From: DASXMX01 sp036794395
Lineage (GTDB): Bacteria > Planctomycetota > Phycisphaerae > Tepidisphaerales > Tepidisphaeraceae
Assembly: GCA_036794395.1 (NCBI GenBank)
Contig: DAIRGS010000377.1
Location: forward strand, 1-6,579
Direction of reading: 5' to 3'
DNA length: 6,579 nucleotides
Part shown: positions 1-6,109 of the stretch, piece after piece
Layout of the letters: every line of letters starts with the position of its first letter
Position numbering within the stretch: position 1 is the first letter of the stretch
The notes under the pieces: generated by a model
Database searches by the model: none
Told to the model about the DNA's origin: nothing
What the model saw: the letters and a program-made list of their open reading frames with translations, nothing else
Translations under genes and position numbers: made by a program

Positions 1-1
1 C

Positions 2-457
2 CGCATCGAAATCTTCGGCACCGAAGGCTCCGCCATCATCGAGGGCGACCGCCTCAAGCAAATGACTTTTAAGAACGGCGAATCCTTCACCCCCGAAGCC
101 GCCGCGTCTGATGCCGTCTCCGTCGCCCAGGGCGGCACCGCCAGCGTTAAGGACGAAGCCACCCGCCGAGCCGCCTTCTCTGACAAAAAAGCCGGCTGGG
201 GCGACGCCCACCGCGCCCAAATTATGGACCTCATTCACGCCATCCGCACCGACACCCAACCCCTCATGAACGGCCCGGCCGCCCGCAAACCTGTCGAGGT
301 TGTCCTTTCCATCTACGAATCCGCCCGCACCGGTCAGATGGTGAACGTCGCCGATATTGCCTCCCGGACATCAGCCAAAAAAGATTCGTCGCTCGACTTC
401 ACCGTCTTCGCCAACACCCTCAAATCCGCCCGGCCTGAGCCGGTGTCGCGCGCGTAA
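2..457 (+). CDS. Gfo/Idh/MocA family oxidoreductase, C-terminal part (5' truncated)
   Basis: The frame is open from the first bases of the window and stops at 455-457, giving 151 residues of a longer protein. It opens with RIEIFGTEGSAIIEGDRL, the beta-strand/turn typical of the C-terminal substrate-binding domain of Gfo/Idh/MocA oxidoreductases. Near residues 72-105 comes the usual final helix pair (GDAHRAQIMDLIHAIRTD, then KPVEVVLSIYESARTGQ). Family members use NAD(P) bound by an N-terminal Rossmann domain to oxidise or reduce sugars, inositols and related compounds in the cytoplasm. The Rossmann domain lies outside the window, so the substrate cannot be inferred. A short polar tail of about 35 residues follows the last family helix. 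The family is abundant in planctomycetes. The gene converges on the one at 672-1268. Confidence 0.9.
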   Translation, partial: RIEIFGTEGSAIIEGDRLKQMTFKNGESFTPEAAASDAVSVAQGGTASVKDEATRRAAFSDKKAGWGDAHRAQIMDLIHAIRTDTQPLMNGPAARKPVEVVLSIYESARTGQMVNVADIASRTSAKKDSSLDFTVFANTLKSARPEPVSRA

Positions 458-671
458 TCTATCGCAAAATTTGCTTAACGGTCGTCGAACCGCCGCTTCT
501 TTTTTCCCTCCACCGGTACGCCCGGGGGAAGCGAGCGGAATTGGCGACTGCCCGCGAGCGGGTAGGGAGGGGGCTTGTCTGTTATCGCCCGGTAGATGCT
601 TTCCAAGATAAAGTGATTCCGGGTAGGCGGGAAAAGACGGCCCCTTGAATTCTCATTCCCTGTCGTCCGCC
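458..671. other. Convergent intergenic region with degenerate palindromic repeat
   Basis: This is the space between two convergent genes; no credible gene is seen in it. Between 506 and 571 lies a nested palindromic structure: CCCTCC at 506-511 can pair with GGAGGG at 566-571, and inside it CCCGC (551-555) pairs with GCGGG (558-562). It may be a bidirectional terminator or a decayed copy of a GC-rich dispersed repeat. There is no T-tract directly after the stem on either strand, so a classical rho-independent terminator is not supported. Confidence 0.35.
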
Positions 672-1268
672 CTAATTCACTTCCCGCACCGACACCGCAT
701 GGAGTGATCTCTCGTCCATCAGCACTCCATCAACATCAATCCTAGCGCCCGAGGCGATCCACCGAACGTCCTGTTTGGCATCGGCCGTTACCGGAAGGAT
801 TCGCATGTACGCGGTGCCCCGGCTCGGATCTTCAAGCAGTTCAAATCTGCCCGGCCACGCCGATTTTTTCAGCGTGCCGATCCATCGTACTTCGGTGCCG
901 GCAACAACCCGTTTCAACTCGGTCCGGGTTCCGATGGCCTCGTTGTCCCGCCATTGCAAAAAAGTTTCGAGCGATCCCACATCCGCGCGTTGGTCGAAAG
1001 CTCGATCTGCATCCTGATCCGCGGCCGGCAAGGTCACCATCGGCATTGGGGATGAAACCGGTGGTTGAACCGCCGACACATGGAATACGGCCCGCACAAC
1101 CATGGATCCAATCCACAGCAGCACGATCATGCGCCACACTTTGAACCTTGGTTTCCCCACGGCACGAATCGGCCCAGCCGACTGATCATTCGCCCGCCCG
1201 CACCGCGGACAGAACGACGCCGTCGCGGGAAAAACCGCCGTGCACTTATCGCCCTGACAGCGCGTCAT
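672..1268 (-). CDS. Zinc-ribbon, single-helix membrane protein with OB-like C-terminal domain
   Basis: The product is about 198 residues. The N-terminus has four cysteines spaced CX4C-X10-CX2C (C4, C9, C20, C23, ending CPRCG), a small zinc ribbon. One hydrophobic helix follows at about residues 45-66 (VWRMIVLLWIGSMVVRAVF), then a polar linker rich in Asp and Ala. From about residue 118 there is a beta-rich domain (TEVRWIGTLKK ... GARIDVDGVLMDE) whose pattern resembles small OB-fold domains of the tRNA_anti-like type. The likely topology is zinc ribbon in the cytoplasm and C-terminal domain outside the membrane. The ATG at 1268 is preferred because GAGG at 1277-1280 lies 8 bases upstream; an in-frame ATG at 1274 is possible but only 2 bases from that site. 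The function is unknown. The last three residues overlap nothing, and no operon partner is evident: the gene upstream on this strand is over 300 bases away across a repeat. Confidence 0.8.
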   Translation of the reverse strand: MTRCQGDKCTAVFPATASFCPRCGRANDQSAGPIRAVGKPRFKVWRMIVLLWIGSMVVRAVFHVSAVQPPVSSPMPMVTLPAADQDADRAFDQRADVGSLETFLQWRDNEAIGTRTELKRVVAGTEVRWIGTLKKSAWPGRFELLEDPSRGTAYMRILPVTADAKQDVRWIASGARIDVDGVLMDERSLHAVSVREVN

Positions 1269-1276
1269 CGGCATAG

Positions 1277-1280
1277 CCTC
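1277..1280 (-). promoter_or_regulatory. Ribosome binding site deciding the start of the zinc-ribbon gene
   Basis: GAGG on the minus strand lies 8 bases before the ATG at 1268 but only 2 bases before the in-frame ATG at 1274. Normal spacing therefore favours the downstream start. A TAAAAT that could act as a -10 box directly precedes it (1281-1286, minus). If that were the real -10, transcription would start too close for this site to be used, so the two readings conflict. Confidence 0.4.
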
Positions 1281-1370
1281 ATTTTAGCATGGCAACCATG
1301 GAACGGCGCGATTGGAATATGCTATACCGCTGGTCTGGCTGCGCGTAAGATTCGGTGCCGGGGATTCCGA

Positions 1371-1580
1371 GCATTTTCGTGACACGGGCTTCCAGCCCGT
1401 GGGCTGCGGTATGCCGCAGCCATCGGCGGCAGGCCGATTCAGCAATCGCGCCGGCGAAAGGTGCGAGGATACCGTGACAGGAATTTCGGATTGCCCAGGC
1501 TGTTGCCGGATCCGCGAAATTCCGCCGTGCGTGCGAGCATACATGCATCATGGGCAAAGATGCCCATGTCACGAAAACGC
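1371..1580. repeat. BIME-like palindromic repeat cluster with inverted hairpin ends
   Basis: This element fills most of the gene-free stretch 1275-1593. The ends are inverted copies: 1371-1389 and 1562-1580 match at 17 of 19 positions when one is reverse-complemented, sharing TTTTCGTGACA followed by GGGC. Each end carries a hairpin: ACGGGC/GCCCGT at 1384-1400 and CATGGGCA/TGCCCATG at 1549-1568 with a 4-base loop. Inside lie further stems: GGCTGCGG/CCGCAGCC at 1402-1421 (loop TATG), ATCGGC/GCCGAT at 1422-1438, and a longer one pairing 1480-1491 with 1510-1523 with a two-base bulge. The heptamer CGTGACA directly precedes or flanks three of these stems. Paired inverted hairpins with a fixed flank are the layout of REP/BIME elements mobilised by Y1-type (RAYT) transposases. 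No flanking target duplication was seen, and no transposase is in the window. The remaining bases (1275-1370 and 1581-1593) show nothing else. Confidence 0.6.
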
Positions 1581-1593
1581 CCCGCGGAAATTG

Positions 1594-2487
1594 TCACGCA
1601 CTTTCCTCGTCCGGCTGCCACCGCTCAAGCCGGGCCCTTAATTGCTCCAGCCTTGATGCCTCCGGCACAATGTTCGGTATGTCCCGCAACAACTGCTCGT
1701 AACGCGGCACACTTCCCCAGGCCGTCACCGTGAATACCTCCATCGCCCGATCGCTTTGAATCCCCAACTCGCGGTTCCGTTTCTCAAATCGCTGACGCAA
1801 AATCGTCGCACACTCCTCTCTCGACGCCGGCGGCTTCATGTCATGCCTGCCCACCCACGGCAGCCATTCCCGAATCTGCGATTGATGACACCACGACATC
1901 TCGCACACCTTCTCAAAAGCCTCCTCCACATCCACCGCCAGATCAAACCCGCTGGTCCCAAACATGTAGCCGTCATACACATTCAAAATGACCGGCACTT
2001 TGCATGGCCGCGAGGATGATTCATCCGCCGGATATTCCGGCGTATATGCATGCGGAACGTTGATCATGTACGCCACCCGCCGCACCGCCTCTGCCACCAC
2101 CACATGATCGTTATGAATCCCCGCCAGCGCATCGCCCGCCACCGGCGGGCAAAATAAATAGTCCGGCTCAAAGTCCCGAATCGCCTTCCACAACGCCGCC
2201 AGCAACTCCGTACTGATTTGCAGACATGCCTCCCGCGGCATCTGCCCATCCGCCAGCCGCAACGGCTCAAATTCATACCCCCCAACCCCCGCCGATTCCC
2301 GCTGCTCCTTCAGCCGCATCTCGCCCGTCTCCGCCCGACTGCGAAACTGATGCCCCGCCTTCCCATCCGTACACACCACCACCCGCGCCGTCAGTCCTTC
2401 CCCCAACCGCCTCCTCCAAACCTCAAACGTCCCCGCCGCGGTGAACTCAAAATCATCGAAATGGGCATGCACGCACATGATTTTCAT
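1594..2487 (-). CDS. LmbE/PIG-L family deacetylase
   Basis: The product is 297 residues from the chosen start. The LmbE-like fold of zinc-dependent N-acetylglucosaminyl deacetylases is recognised from MKIMCVHAHFDDFE at the N-terminus, a variant of the canonical AHPDDxE motif with Phe in place of Pro. A TDG at residues 40-42 and IHNDH at 124-128 (canonical HxxH) complete the site. Expected zinc ligands are H9, D12 and H128, with D11 as general base. Family members remove acetyl groups from GlcNAc-type substrates, as in mycothiol, bacillithiol or GPI precursor synthesis, or from other acylated sugars; the substrate here is unknown. The region around residues 130-260 contains conserved-looking blocks (RRVAYMINVPHAYTPEYPAD, EWLPWVGRHDMKPP) suggesting a distinct subfamily. 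The ATG at 2487 places the first strand as in relatives. Alternatives are ATG 2535, with AAAAGGA only 1-2 bases away, and TTG 2595. It is divergent from the gene at 2695. Confidence 0.92.
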   Translation of the reverse strand: MKIMCVHAHFDDFEFTAAGTFEVWRRRLGEGLTARVVVCTDGKAGHQFRSRAETGEMRLKEQRESAGVGGYEFEPLRLADGQMPREACLQISTELLAALWKAIRDFEPDYLFCPPVAGDALAGIHNDHVVVAEAVRRVAYMINVPHAYTPEYPADESSSRPCKVPVILNVYDGYMFGTSGFDLAVDVEEAFEKVCEMSWCHQSQIREWLPWVGRHDMKPPASREECATILRQRFEKRNRELGIQSDRAMEVFTVTAWGSVPRYEQLLRDIPNIVPEASRLEQLRARLERWQPDEESA

Positions 2488-2638
2488 GCCCACAGTATCC
2501 GCGCGGAGCACAGCATTTTCACGCCTCCGCTTCATGTCCTTTTGTACGGCGCGGACCTTCGTCTCCGCACTAACCGCGCCGTTTGGCACGATCAACCACG
2601 CGAGGCAACCAAAATGTGAATCTCAATTCGCGAAACAA

Positions 2639-2669
2639 TTGGACTCGAACGCGGACTACCCGGTAAAAT
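2639..2669 (+). promoter_or_regulatory. Possible promoter for the small membrane protein gene
   Basis: TAAAAT at 2664-2669 matches the -10 consensus at 5 of 6 positions and ends 25 bases before the ATG at 2695. A weak TTGGAC at 2639-2644, with a long 19-base spacer, could be the -35 box. The sequence around it is the most AT-rich of the divergent gap 2488-2694. This is a consensus reading only. Confidence 0.22.
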
Positions 2670-2694
2670 CCATTTTTCAATCGCAAGTGATTTC

Positions 2695-3045
2695 ATGCCC
2701 AATCCACCCCTGGATTATCAATCGTCAAGAGACCGAGTTCCATCTCCGCAGAATGTCAGAACGGCATGCATGATCTCTGCCGCGGCGATTTTCCTTTCCA
2801 ACGTAATACTCCTCCTCATCGCCCTCGCCGATCGTAGCTGGATCGCTTTTGGAATCGGGATCGTATTCGGACCGATTACTAACATCGGACTGGTGATTGT
2901 GGCGCTCGCGTTTATGATTTGGGTGAAAAGACTGGCACGAGGTGCCGCGATAATGCCCTATGGCTTGGTCTCTATCCTGCTTCCCCTCCTCGCCATCCCC
3001 GCGGACTTTGCACTCATTTCGTCCATGGGACTTCATGGTTGTTGA
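2695..3045 (+). CDS. Small three-helix membrane protein with N-terminal PLxY motif
   Basis: The 116-residue product starts MPNPPLDYQSS and has a short polar N-terminus of about 24 residues. Three hydrophobic segments follow: about 26-46 (ISAAAIFLSNVILLLIALA), 50-76 (AFGIGIVFGPITNIGLVIVALAFMIW) and 85-108 (IMPYGLVSILLPLLAIPADFALI), separated by a short basic loop (VKRLARG) after the second. No catalytic motif is visible, so the function is unknown; an inner-membrane location is inferred. A PLxY motif near the N-terminus and three helices in about 110 residues recur in the disrupted gene at 6005-6477. Codon use is less biased to C-ending codons than in eno or the LmbE gene. Only a weak AAGTGA precedes the ATG. 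The next gene on the same strand begins 55 bases downstream. Confidence 0.75.
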   Translation: MPNPPLDYQSSRDRVPSPQNVRTACMISAAAIFLSNVILLLIALADRSWIAFGIGIVFGPITNIGLVIVALAFMIWVKRLARGAAIMPYGLVSILLPLLAIPADFALISSMGLHGC

Positions 3046-3100
3046 TCTGCGCGGAAACAACGCGTTCAATTAGAGCAACCTTATCTCTTTGGTTTCGAAC

Positions 3101-3469
3101 ATGGGTCTTACGCGGCTCAATCTCGTAGTCCTTCGCGTCGCCGATATCGACCGTTCCGCGTCGTTCTACAGCCGCCTTGGGCTGACATTTACAAAACATG
3201 CTCATGGAACAGGGCCGCAGCATTACGCCAGCGAATCAGATGGGTTTGTGTTCGAGCTTTATCCAAGTTCCGCGGAGCATCCACCCACCACGTCTGTGCG
3301 GGTCGGTTTTGCTGTAGCGAATGTCGATGACGTGCTCTCGAATCTTGCCACGAGTATGGACGCAACCATCATAGTGGGGGCCAGGAACACCGAATGGGGC
3401 CGAAGGGCCGTCATTGCCGACCCCGATGGGCATCGCATCGAACTTCTGGCATCCATCGAAGCCGATTAA
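3101..3469 (+). CDS. VOC/glyoxalase-fold protein, apparently lacking metal-binding histidines
   Basis: The product has 122 residues, the normal length for a single-subunit vicinal oxygen chelate protein built of two beta-alpha-beta-beta-beta modules. Module 1 shows LVVLRVADIDRSASFYSRLGL (residues 8-28), then HGTGPQHYA (35-43) and FVFELYP (49-55). Module 2 shows VGFAVANVDDVLSNL (68-82) and RRAVIADPDGHRIELLAS (101-118). In metal-dependent glyoxalase I the ligands are two His and two Glu. Here the Glu positions are kept (E52, E114), but the His positions read as Leu8 and Arg67 by my alignment. That suggests a binding or resistance-type member, or a different chemistry. ATG 3101 is chosen because the first beta strand begins directly after it; an in-frame TTG at 3089 is weaker. 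No clear ribosome site is seen. It may be co-transcribed with the gene at 2695. Confidence 0.88.
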   Translation: MGLTRLNLVVLRVADIDRSASFYSRLGLTFTKHAHGTGPQHYASESDGFVFELYPSSAEHPPTTSVRVGFAVANVDDVLSNLATSMDATIIVGARNTEWGRRAVIADPDGHRIELLASIEAD

Positions 3470-3544
3470 CGATCGCCCACCCATTAGCGACGGCAACCCT
3501 TTACGTACCACACCCTGGGTCGCCGCAGGCTGTGTTCTCGGCGT

Positions 3545-3572
3545 TTGACACCCGCCCCCCCGCGCATAGACT
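3545..3572 (+). promoter_or_regulatory. Candidate sigma-70 promoter for eno
   Basis: A perfect TTGACA (3545-3550) is followed after 16 bases by TAGACT (3567-3572), which matches TATAAT at 4 of 6 positions. Transcription would start near 3580, giving a leader of roughly 110 bases before the enolase ATG. The spacer is C-rich, and no other promoter-like pair stands out in 3470-3690. Just before the ATG, AAACC (3671-3675) can pair with GGTTT (3683-3687), which would cover the GGTGG region that is the only ribosome-site candidate. Confidence 0.4.
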
Positions 3573-3690
3573 GCCGCGCTGTTGCAGAATTTCCTTCCCT
3601 TCGTCCGATAAACGTGAAAGGACCGGGAACCAGGCTCCTTCGCCGCTGTGTATGCGCGGGTCATAAGGCCAAACCTCCCGGTGGTTTACA

Positions 3691-4980
3691 ATGAGCTTCA
3701 GCATCGAATTCATTCAGGCCCGCCAGATCCTCGATTCCCGCGGAAACCCCACGGTTGAAGTCGACGTTCTCCTTGAAGACGGCACGCTCGGTCGCGCCGC
3801 CGTCCCAAGCGGGGCCAGCACCGGCGAGCATGAAGCTGTCGAGCTCCGCGATAACGATAAGAAACTCTGGGTCGGCAAGGGCGTCGCCAAGGCCGTCGAA
3901 AACGTCAATACAAAGATCGCCCCCGAACTGATCGGCCTCGATCCCCGTGACCAGGAAGCAATCGATCAGCTCATGATCGATCTCGATGGCACCCCCAACA
4001 AAGCCAAGCTCGGCGCCAACGCCATCCTCGGCGTTAGCCTCGCCGTCGCCAAGGCCGCGGCCGAAGGCTGCTCGCTCCCGCTCTACCGCTACCTGGGCGG
4101 GCCCGCGGCGCGCACGCTTCCCGTGCCGATGATGAACATCCTCAACGGCGGCAAGCACGCCGACAACAACGTCGACTTCCAGGAGTTCATGATCCAGCCC
4201 TGGGGCTTCAGCAGCTTCTCCGAAGGCCTCCGTGCCGGCGTCGAGATCTACCACGCGCTGAAGAAAGTCCTCTCCAAGAACAAAATGAGCACCGCCGTCG
4301 GCGACGAAGGTGGCTTCGCCCCGGACCTAAAAGACAACGAAGACGCCCTCAAGGTCATCGGCGAGGCCGTGACCGCCGCCGGCTACGAGTTCGGCAAACA
4401 GATCTTCGTCGCGCTCGATCCGGCCGCGTCTGAGCTGTGGGACAACGAAAAGAAGGGCTATAAGTTTTTCAAGAGCAATCCCGATAAGATCCTCAAGAGC
4501 GAAGAGATGATCGACTATTGGGCGAAGTGGGTGGATAAGTACCCGATCCGTTCGATCGAAGATGGCCTCGCCGAGAACGACTGGGACGGCTGGAAGAAGC
4601 TCACCGATCGGCTGGGCAAGAAAATCCAGATCGTCGGCGACGACCTGTTCGTCACAAACCCCAAGTTCCTTGAAAAGGGCATCAAGTCCGGCACCGCCAA
4701 CTCGATTCTCGTCAAGGTCAACCAGATCGGCACGCTCAGCGAAACCTTCGCCGCCGTGAACATGGCCATCCGCAACGGCTACAGCGCGGTCCTCAGTCAT
4801 CGCAGCGGCGAAACTGAAGATTCGACGATTGCCGATATTGCCGTCGCCACCAACTGCGGCCAGATCAAAACCGGCGCGCCCGCCCGCAGCGATCGCGTCG
4901 CCAAGTACAACCAGCTCCTGCGAATCGAAGAACAGCTCGGTGATCGCGCCCGCTACGGCGCCAGTTTCTGGAATAAGTAG
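3691..4980 (+). CDS. eno: Enolase (phosphopyruvate hydratase)
   Basis: Enolase converts 2-phosphoglycerate to phosphoenolpyruvate in glycolysis and the reverse in gluconeogenesis. It is a cytoplasmic, Mg-dependent enzyme, usually dimeric or octameric. The 429 residues match normal bacterial length and the whole family pattern is present: the N-terminal ARQILDSRGNPTVEVDV, the mobile loop SGASTGEHEA (40-49), LGANAILGVSLA (107-118), and LNGGKHADNN (151-160). The catalytic acid E206 lies in GDEGGFAP. The Mg ligands are D243, E290 (SIEDG) and D317 (GDDLF). The catalytic base K342 lies in LVKVNQIGT, then come SHRSGETED (369-377) and K393 in IKTGAPARSDR. No key residue is missing. The ATG at 3691 fits the family N-terminus; its ribosome site is weak (GGTGG). 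The next gene begins 7 bases after the stop, so the two are almost certainly co-transcribed. Confidence 0.99.
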   Translation: MSFSIEFIQARQILDSRGNPTVEVDVLLEDGTLGRAAVPSGASTGEHEAVELRDNDKKLWVGKGVAKAVENVNTKIAPELIGLDPRDQEAIDQLMIDLDGTPNKAKLGANAILGVSLAVAKAAAEGCSLPLYRYLGGPAARTLPVPMMNILNGGKHADNNVDFQEFMIQPWGFSSFSEGLRAGVEIYHALKKVLSKNKMSTAVGDEGGFAPDLKDNEDALKVIGEAVTAAGYEFGKQIFVALDPAASELWDNEKKGYKFFKSNPDKILKSEEMIDYWAKWVDKYPIRSIEDGLAENDWDGWKKLTDRLGKKIQIVGDDLFVTNPKFLEKGIKSGTANSILVKVNQIGTLSETFAAVNMAIRNGYSAVLSHRSGETEDSTIADIAVATNCGQIKTGAPARSDRVAKYNQLLRIEEQLGDRARYGASFWNK

Positions 4981-4987
4981 ACCGCCC

Positions 4988-5671
4988 ATGCCCAACCGAC
5001 CGGCTCTCGACAAACCGACCTTCTCCGATGCCCATGTTCCATGGGAATCGATCGACGAAGTCGAAGGCGAATCGGAGTGCGAAGAGACTTCCACCCCGGT
5101 TGATGCGCCTTCCAAGCTGGGTGCGCAGCGCAACGCGGCCCCGGATCTTCCCTCAGAACATGAGGAAGATCCGGCGCCGCGATCGCGCATCCCCGATCCC
5201 CTCCCGCCCTCCAAAGGCGGAGGCTGGACGCTTCCTGTTCTCTGTGCGGGAATCGCGCTGATCGCCTGCTGCGCGCTGATCCCCCAGGCCGACGCCAATC
5301 GCCGGCTCGCATACGAGCGCCAGACGCTTCAGATGGATATTGAAACGGTCGAAAAGCAGATTGCCGTCAACCAATCCTTCCTCAAGAAGGTCGGAGAAGA
5401 CCCCACGCTCGCCGAGCGGCTCGCCCAGCGGCAGATGAAGGTCGTCCCCCAGGGAACGCGCGTACTGGAACTGCCCCACGAGGCGGGCACCAGCATGTCG
5501 CCCTTTCAACTGGTCAACGTCAGCCCGCCGCCGCCCCTCCCGCCTTACAAACCCGTCGGCGGATTTCTCGCCCGCCTCTGTTACGACGCCCATTCACGTC
5601 TTTACCTCATTGGCATCTCGCTCGGCATGATCGCCACCGGCCTGGTCCTGGGCTCGACCCCGGAACGCTAA
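4988..5671 (+). CDS. FtsB/DivIC-like (septum formation initiator-like) membrane protein
   Basis: The 227-residue product starts at ATG 4988. Residues 1-78 are polar, acidic and proline-rich. A membrane helix spans about 80-99 (WTLPVLCAGIALIACCALIP), followed by a predicted coiled coil at 104-134 (RRLAYERQTLQMDIETVEKQ). Next comes DPTLAERLAQRQMKVVPQGTR (138-158). This order of helix, coiled coil, DP..xE.LAR..., then a V.PG-like turn is that of FtsB/DivIC, the bitopic proteins that join FtsL in the divisome. A proline run (179-187) leads to a second helix at about 205-222, absent in classical FtsB, so both termini may be cytoplasmic. Its position 7 bases after eno parallels the eno-ftsB linkage known in gammaproteobacteria. 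Homology is inferred from topology, motif shape and context, not from an alignment. An unrelated membrane-anchored coiled-coil protein is the alternative. Confidence 0.6.
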   Translation: MPNRPALDKPTFSDAHVPWESIDEVEGESECEETSTPVDAPSKLGAQRNAAPDLPSEHEEDPAPRSRIPDPLPPSKGGGWTLPVLCAGIALIACCALIPQADANRRLAYERQTLQMDIETVEKQIAVNQSFLKKVGEDPTLAERLAQRQMKVVPQGTRVLELPHEAGTSMSPFQLVNVSPPPPLPPYKPVGGFLARLCYDAHSRLYLIGISLGMIATGLVLGSTPER

Positions 5672-6004
5672 TCCACGGATATCAGCCGCTTCGAACGGAT
5701 CCCGCACCCCAAGGCACGTCATTTGCACATCCGCATGTGATGCCGTGCATTGCCCCGCACGGTACTGACCCGTGCAGACGGAGCAACGCACATGAAAGCG
5801 CGCCGATCCCGCATCAGCCGGCTCTGTCGGCGACTCACCCGCCGTTCACCGGATCGCAAACAGCAATGGAAACAGATCTCGGAGACCAGATCCGCCTGCC
5901 ATCCCGGCGCTGCTACATTTTCGCGGCGAAGTTCAGTCAGGACGACCAACTACAACCGCACGCGTCAATCGGGCACGAACGAAGTCTCCGTCAGCCAATG
6001 GGCG
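5672..6004 (+). other. Intergenic region without a convincing gene
   Basis: These 333 bases follow the eno operon. The only structures seen are a hairpin, CCGTGC (5743-5748) with GCACGG (5757-5762) and an 8-base loop, lacking a T-tract, and a small CACAT/ATGTG stem just before it. Either could end the eno transcript weakly. An ATG at 5792 has GGAG about 9 bases upstream and is in frame with the broken gene at 6005. The residues it would add are Arg- and Ser-rich with no recognisable pattern, so it is treated as a less likely start of that gene. Confidence 0.45.
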
Positions 6005-6101
6005 ATGCCACAGAGCACGGATCAGTGCGCAGAGCCACTGGCATACGAAAACGCCGCCCGTCGCAGGGATGAAAGCGCAGTAGTAACCGTCGCGTCTGTT
6101 T

Positions 6102-6109
6102 CTTTATTC
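6102..6109. repeat. Target site duplication, left copy
   Basis: CTTTATTC abuts the left inverted end of the miniature element and recurs exactly after the right end at 6242-6249. An 8-bp direct duplication is the product of staggered target cutting during insertion. Confidence 0.88.

Noticed and set aside
357..611. 84-codon plus-strand frame overlapping the end of the oxidoreductase gene
   Set aside because: It starts inside the oxidoreductase in another frame and has Pro/Arg-rich, patternless sequence.
1371..1580. The hairpin cluster as a CRISPR array or riboswitch
   Set aside because: There are no regularly spaced direct repeats with unique spacers, and it lies downstream of the LmbE gene rather than in a leader; inverted hairpins fit a REP/BIME element better.
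1279..1641. Several short open frames on both strands over the repeat cluster
   Set aside because: Their sequences come from palindromic hairpins, which give open frames on both strands; no ribosome site or protein pattern supports them.
2218..2619. Plus-strand open frame opposite the LmbE gene
   Set aside because: It is Pro/Arg-rich shadow translation of the deacetylase gene, which has clear catalytic motifs on the other strand.
3661..4254. Open minus-strand frame of 197 codons opposite the start of eno
   Set aside because: It is a mirror frame of enolase with an acidic, low-complexity translation and no recognisable domain.
4327..5298. Open minus-strand frame of 323 codons opposite eno and the FtsB-like gene
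   Set aside because: It is antisense to two well-supported genes and arises from their GC-rich third positions; its translation has no family pattern and spans the gene boundary.
5743..5762. CCGTGC/GCACGG hairpin as a rho-independent terminator of the eno operon
   Set aside because: The stem is only 6 bp with an 8-base loop and no T-tract follows, so it is mentioned only as part of the intergenic region.
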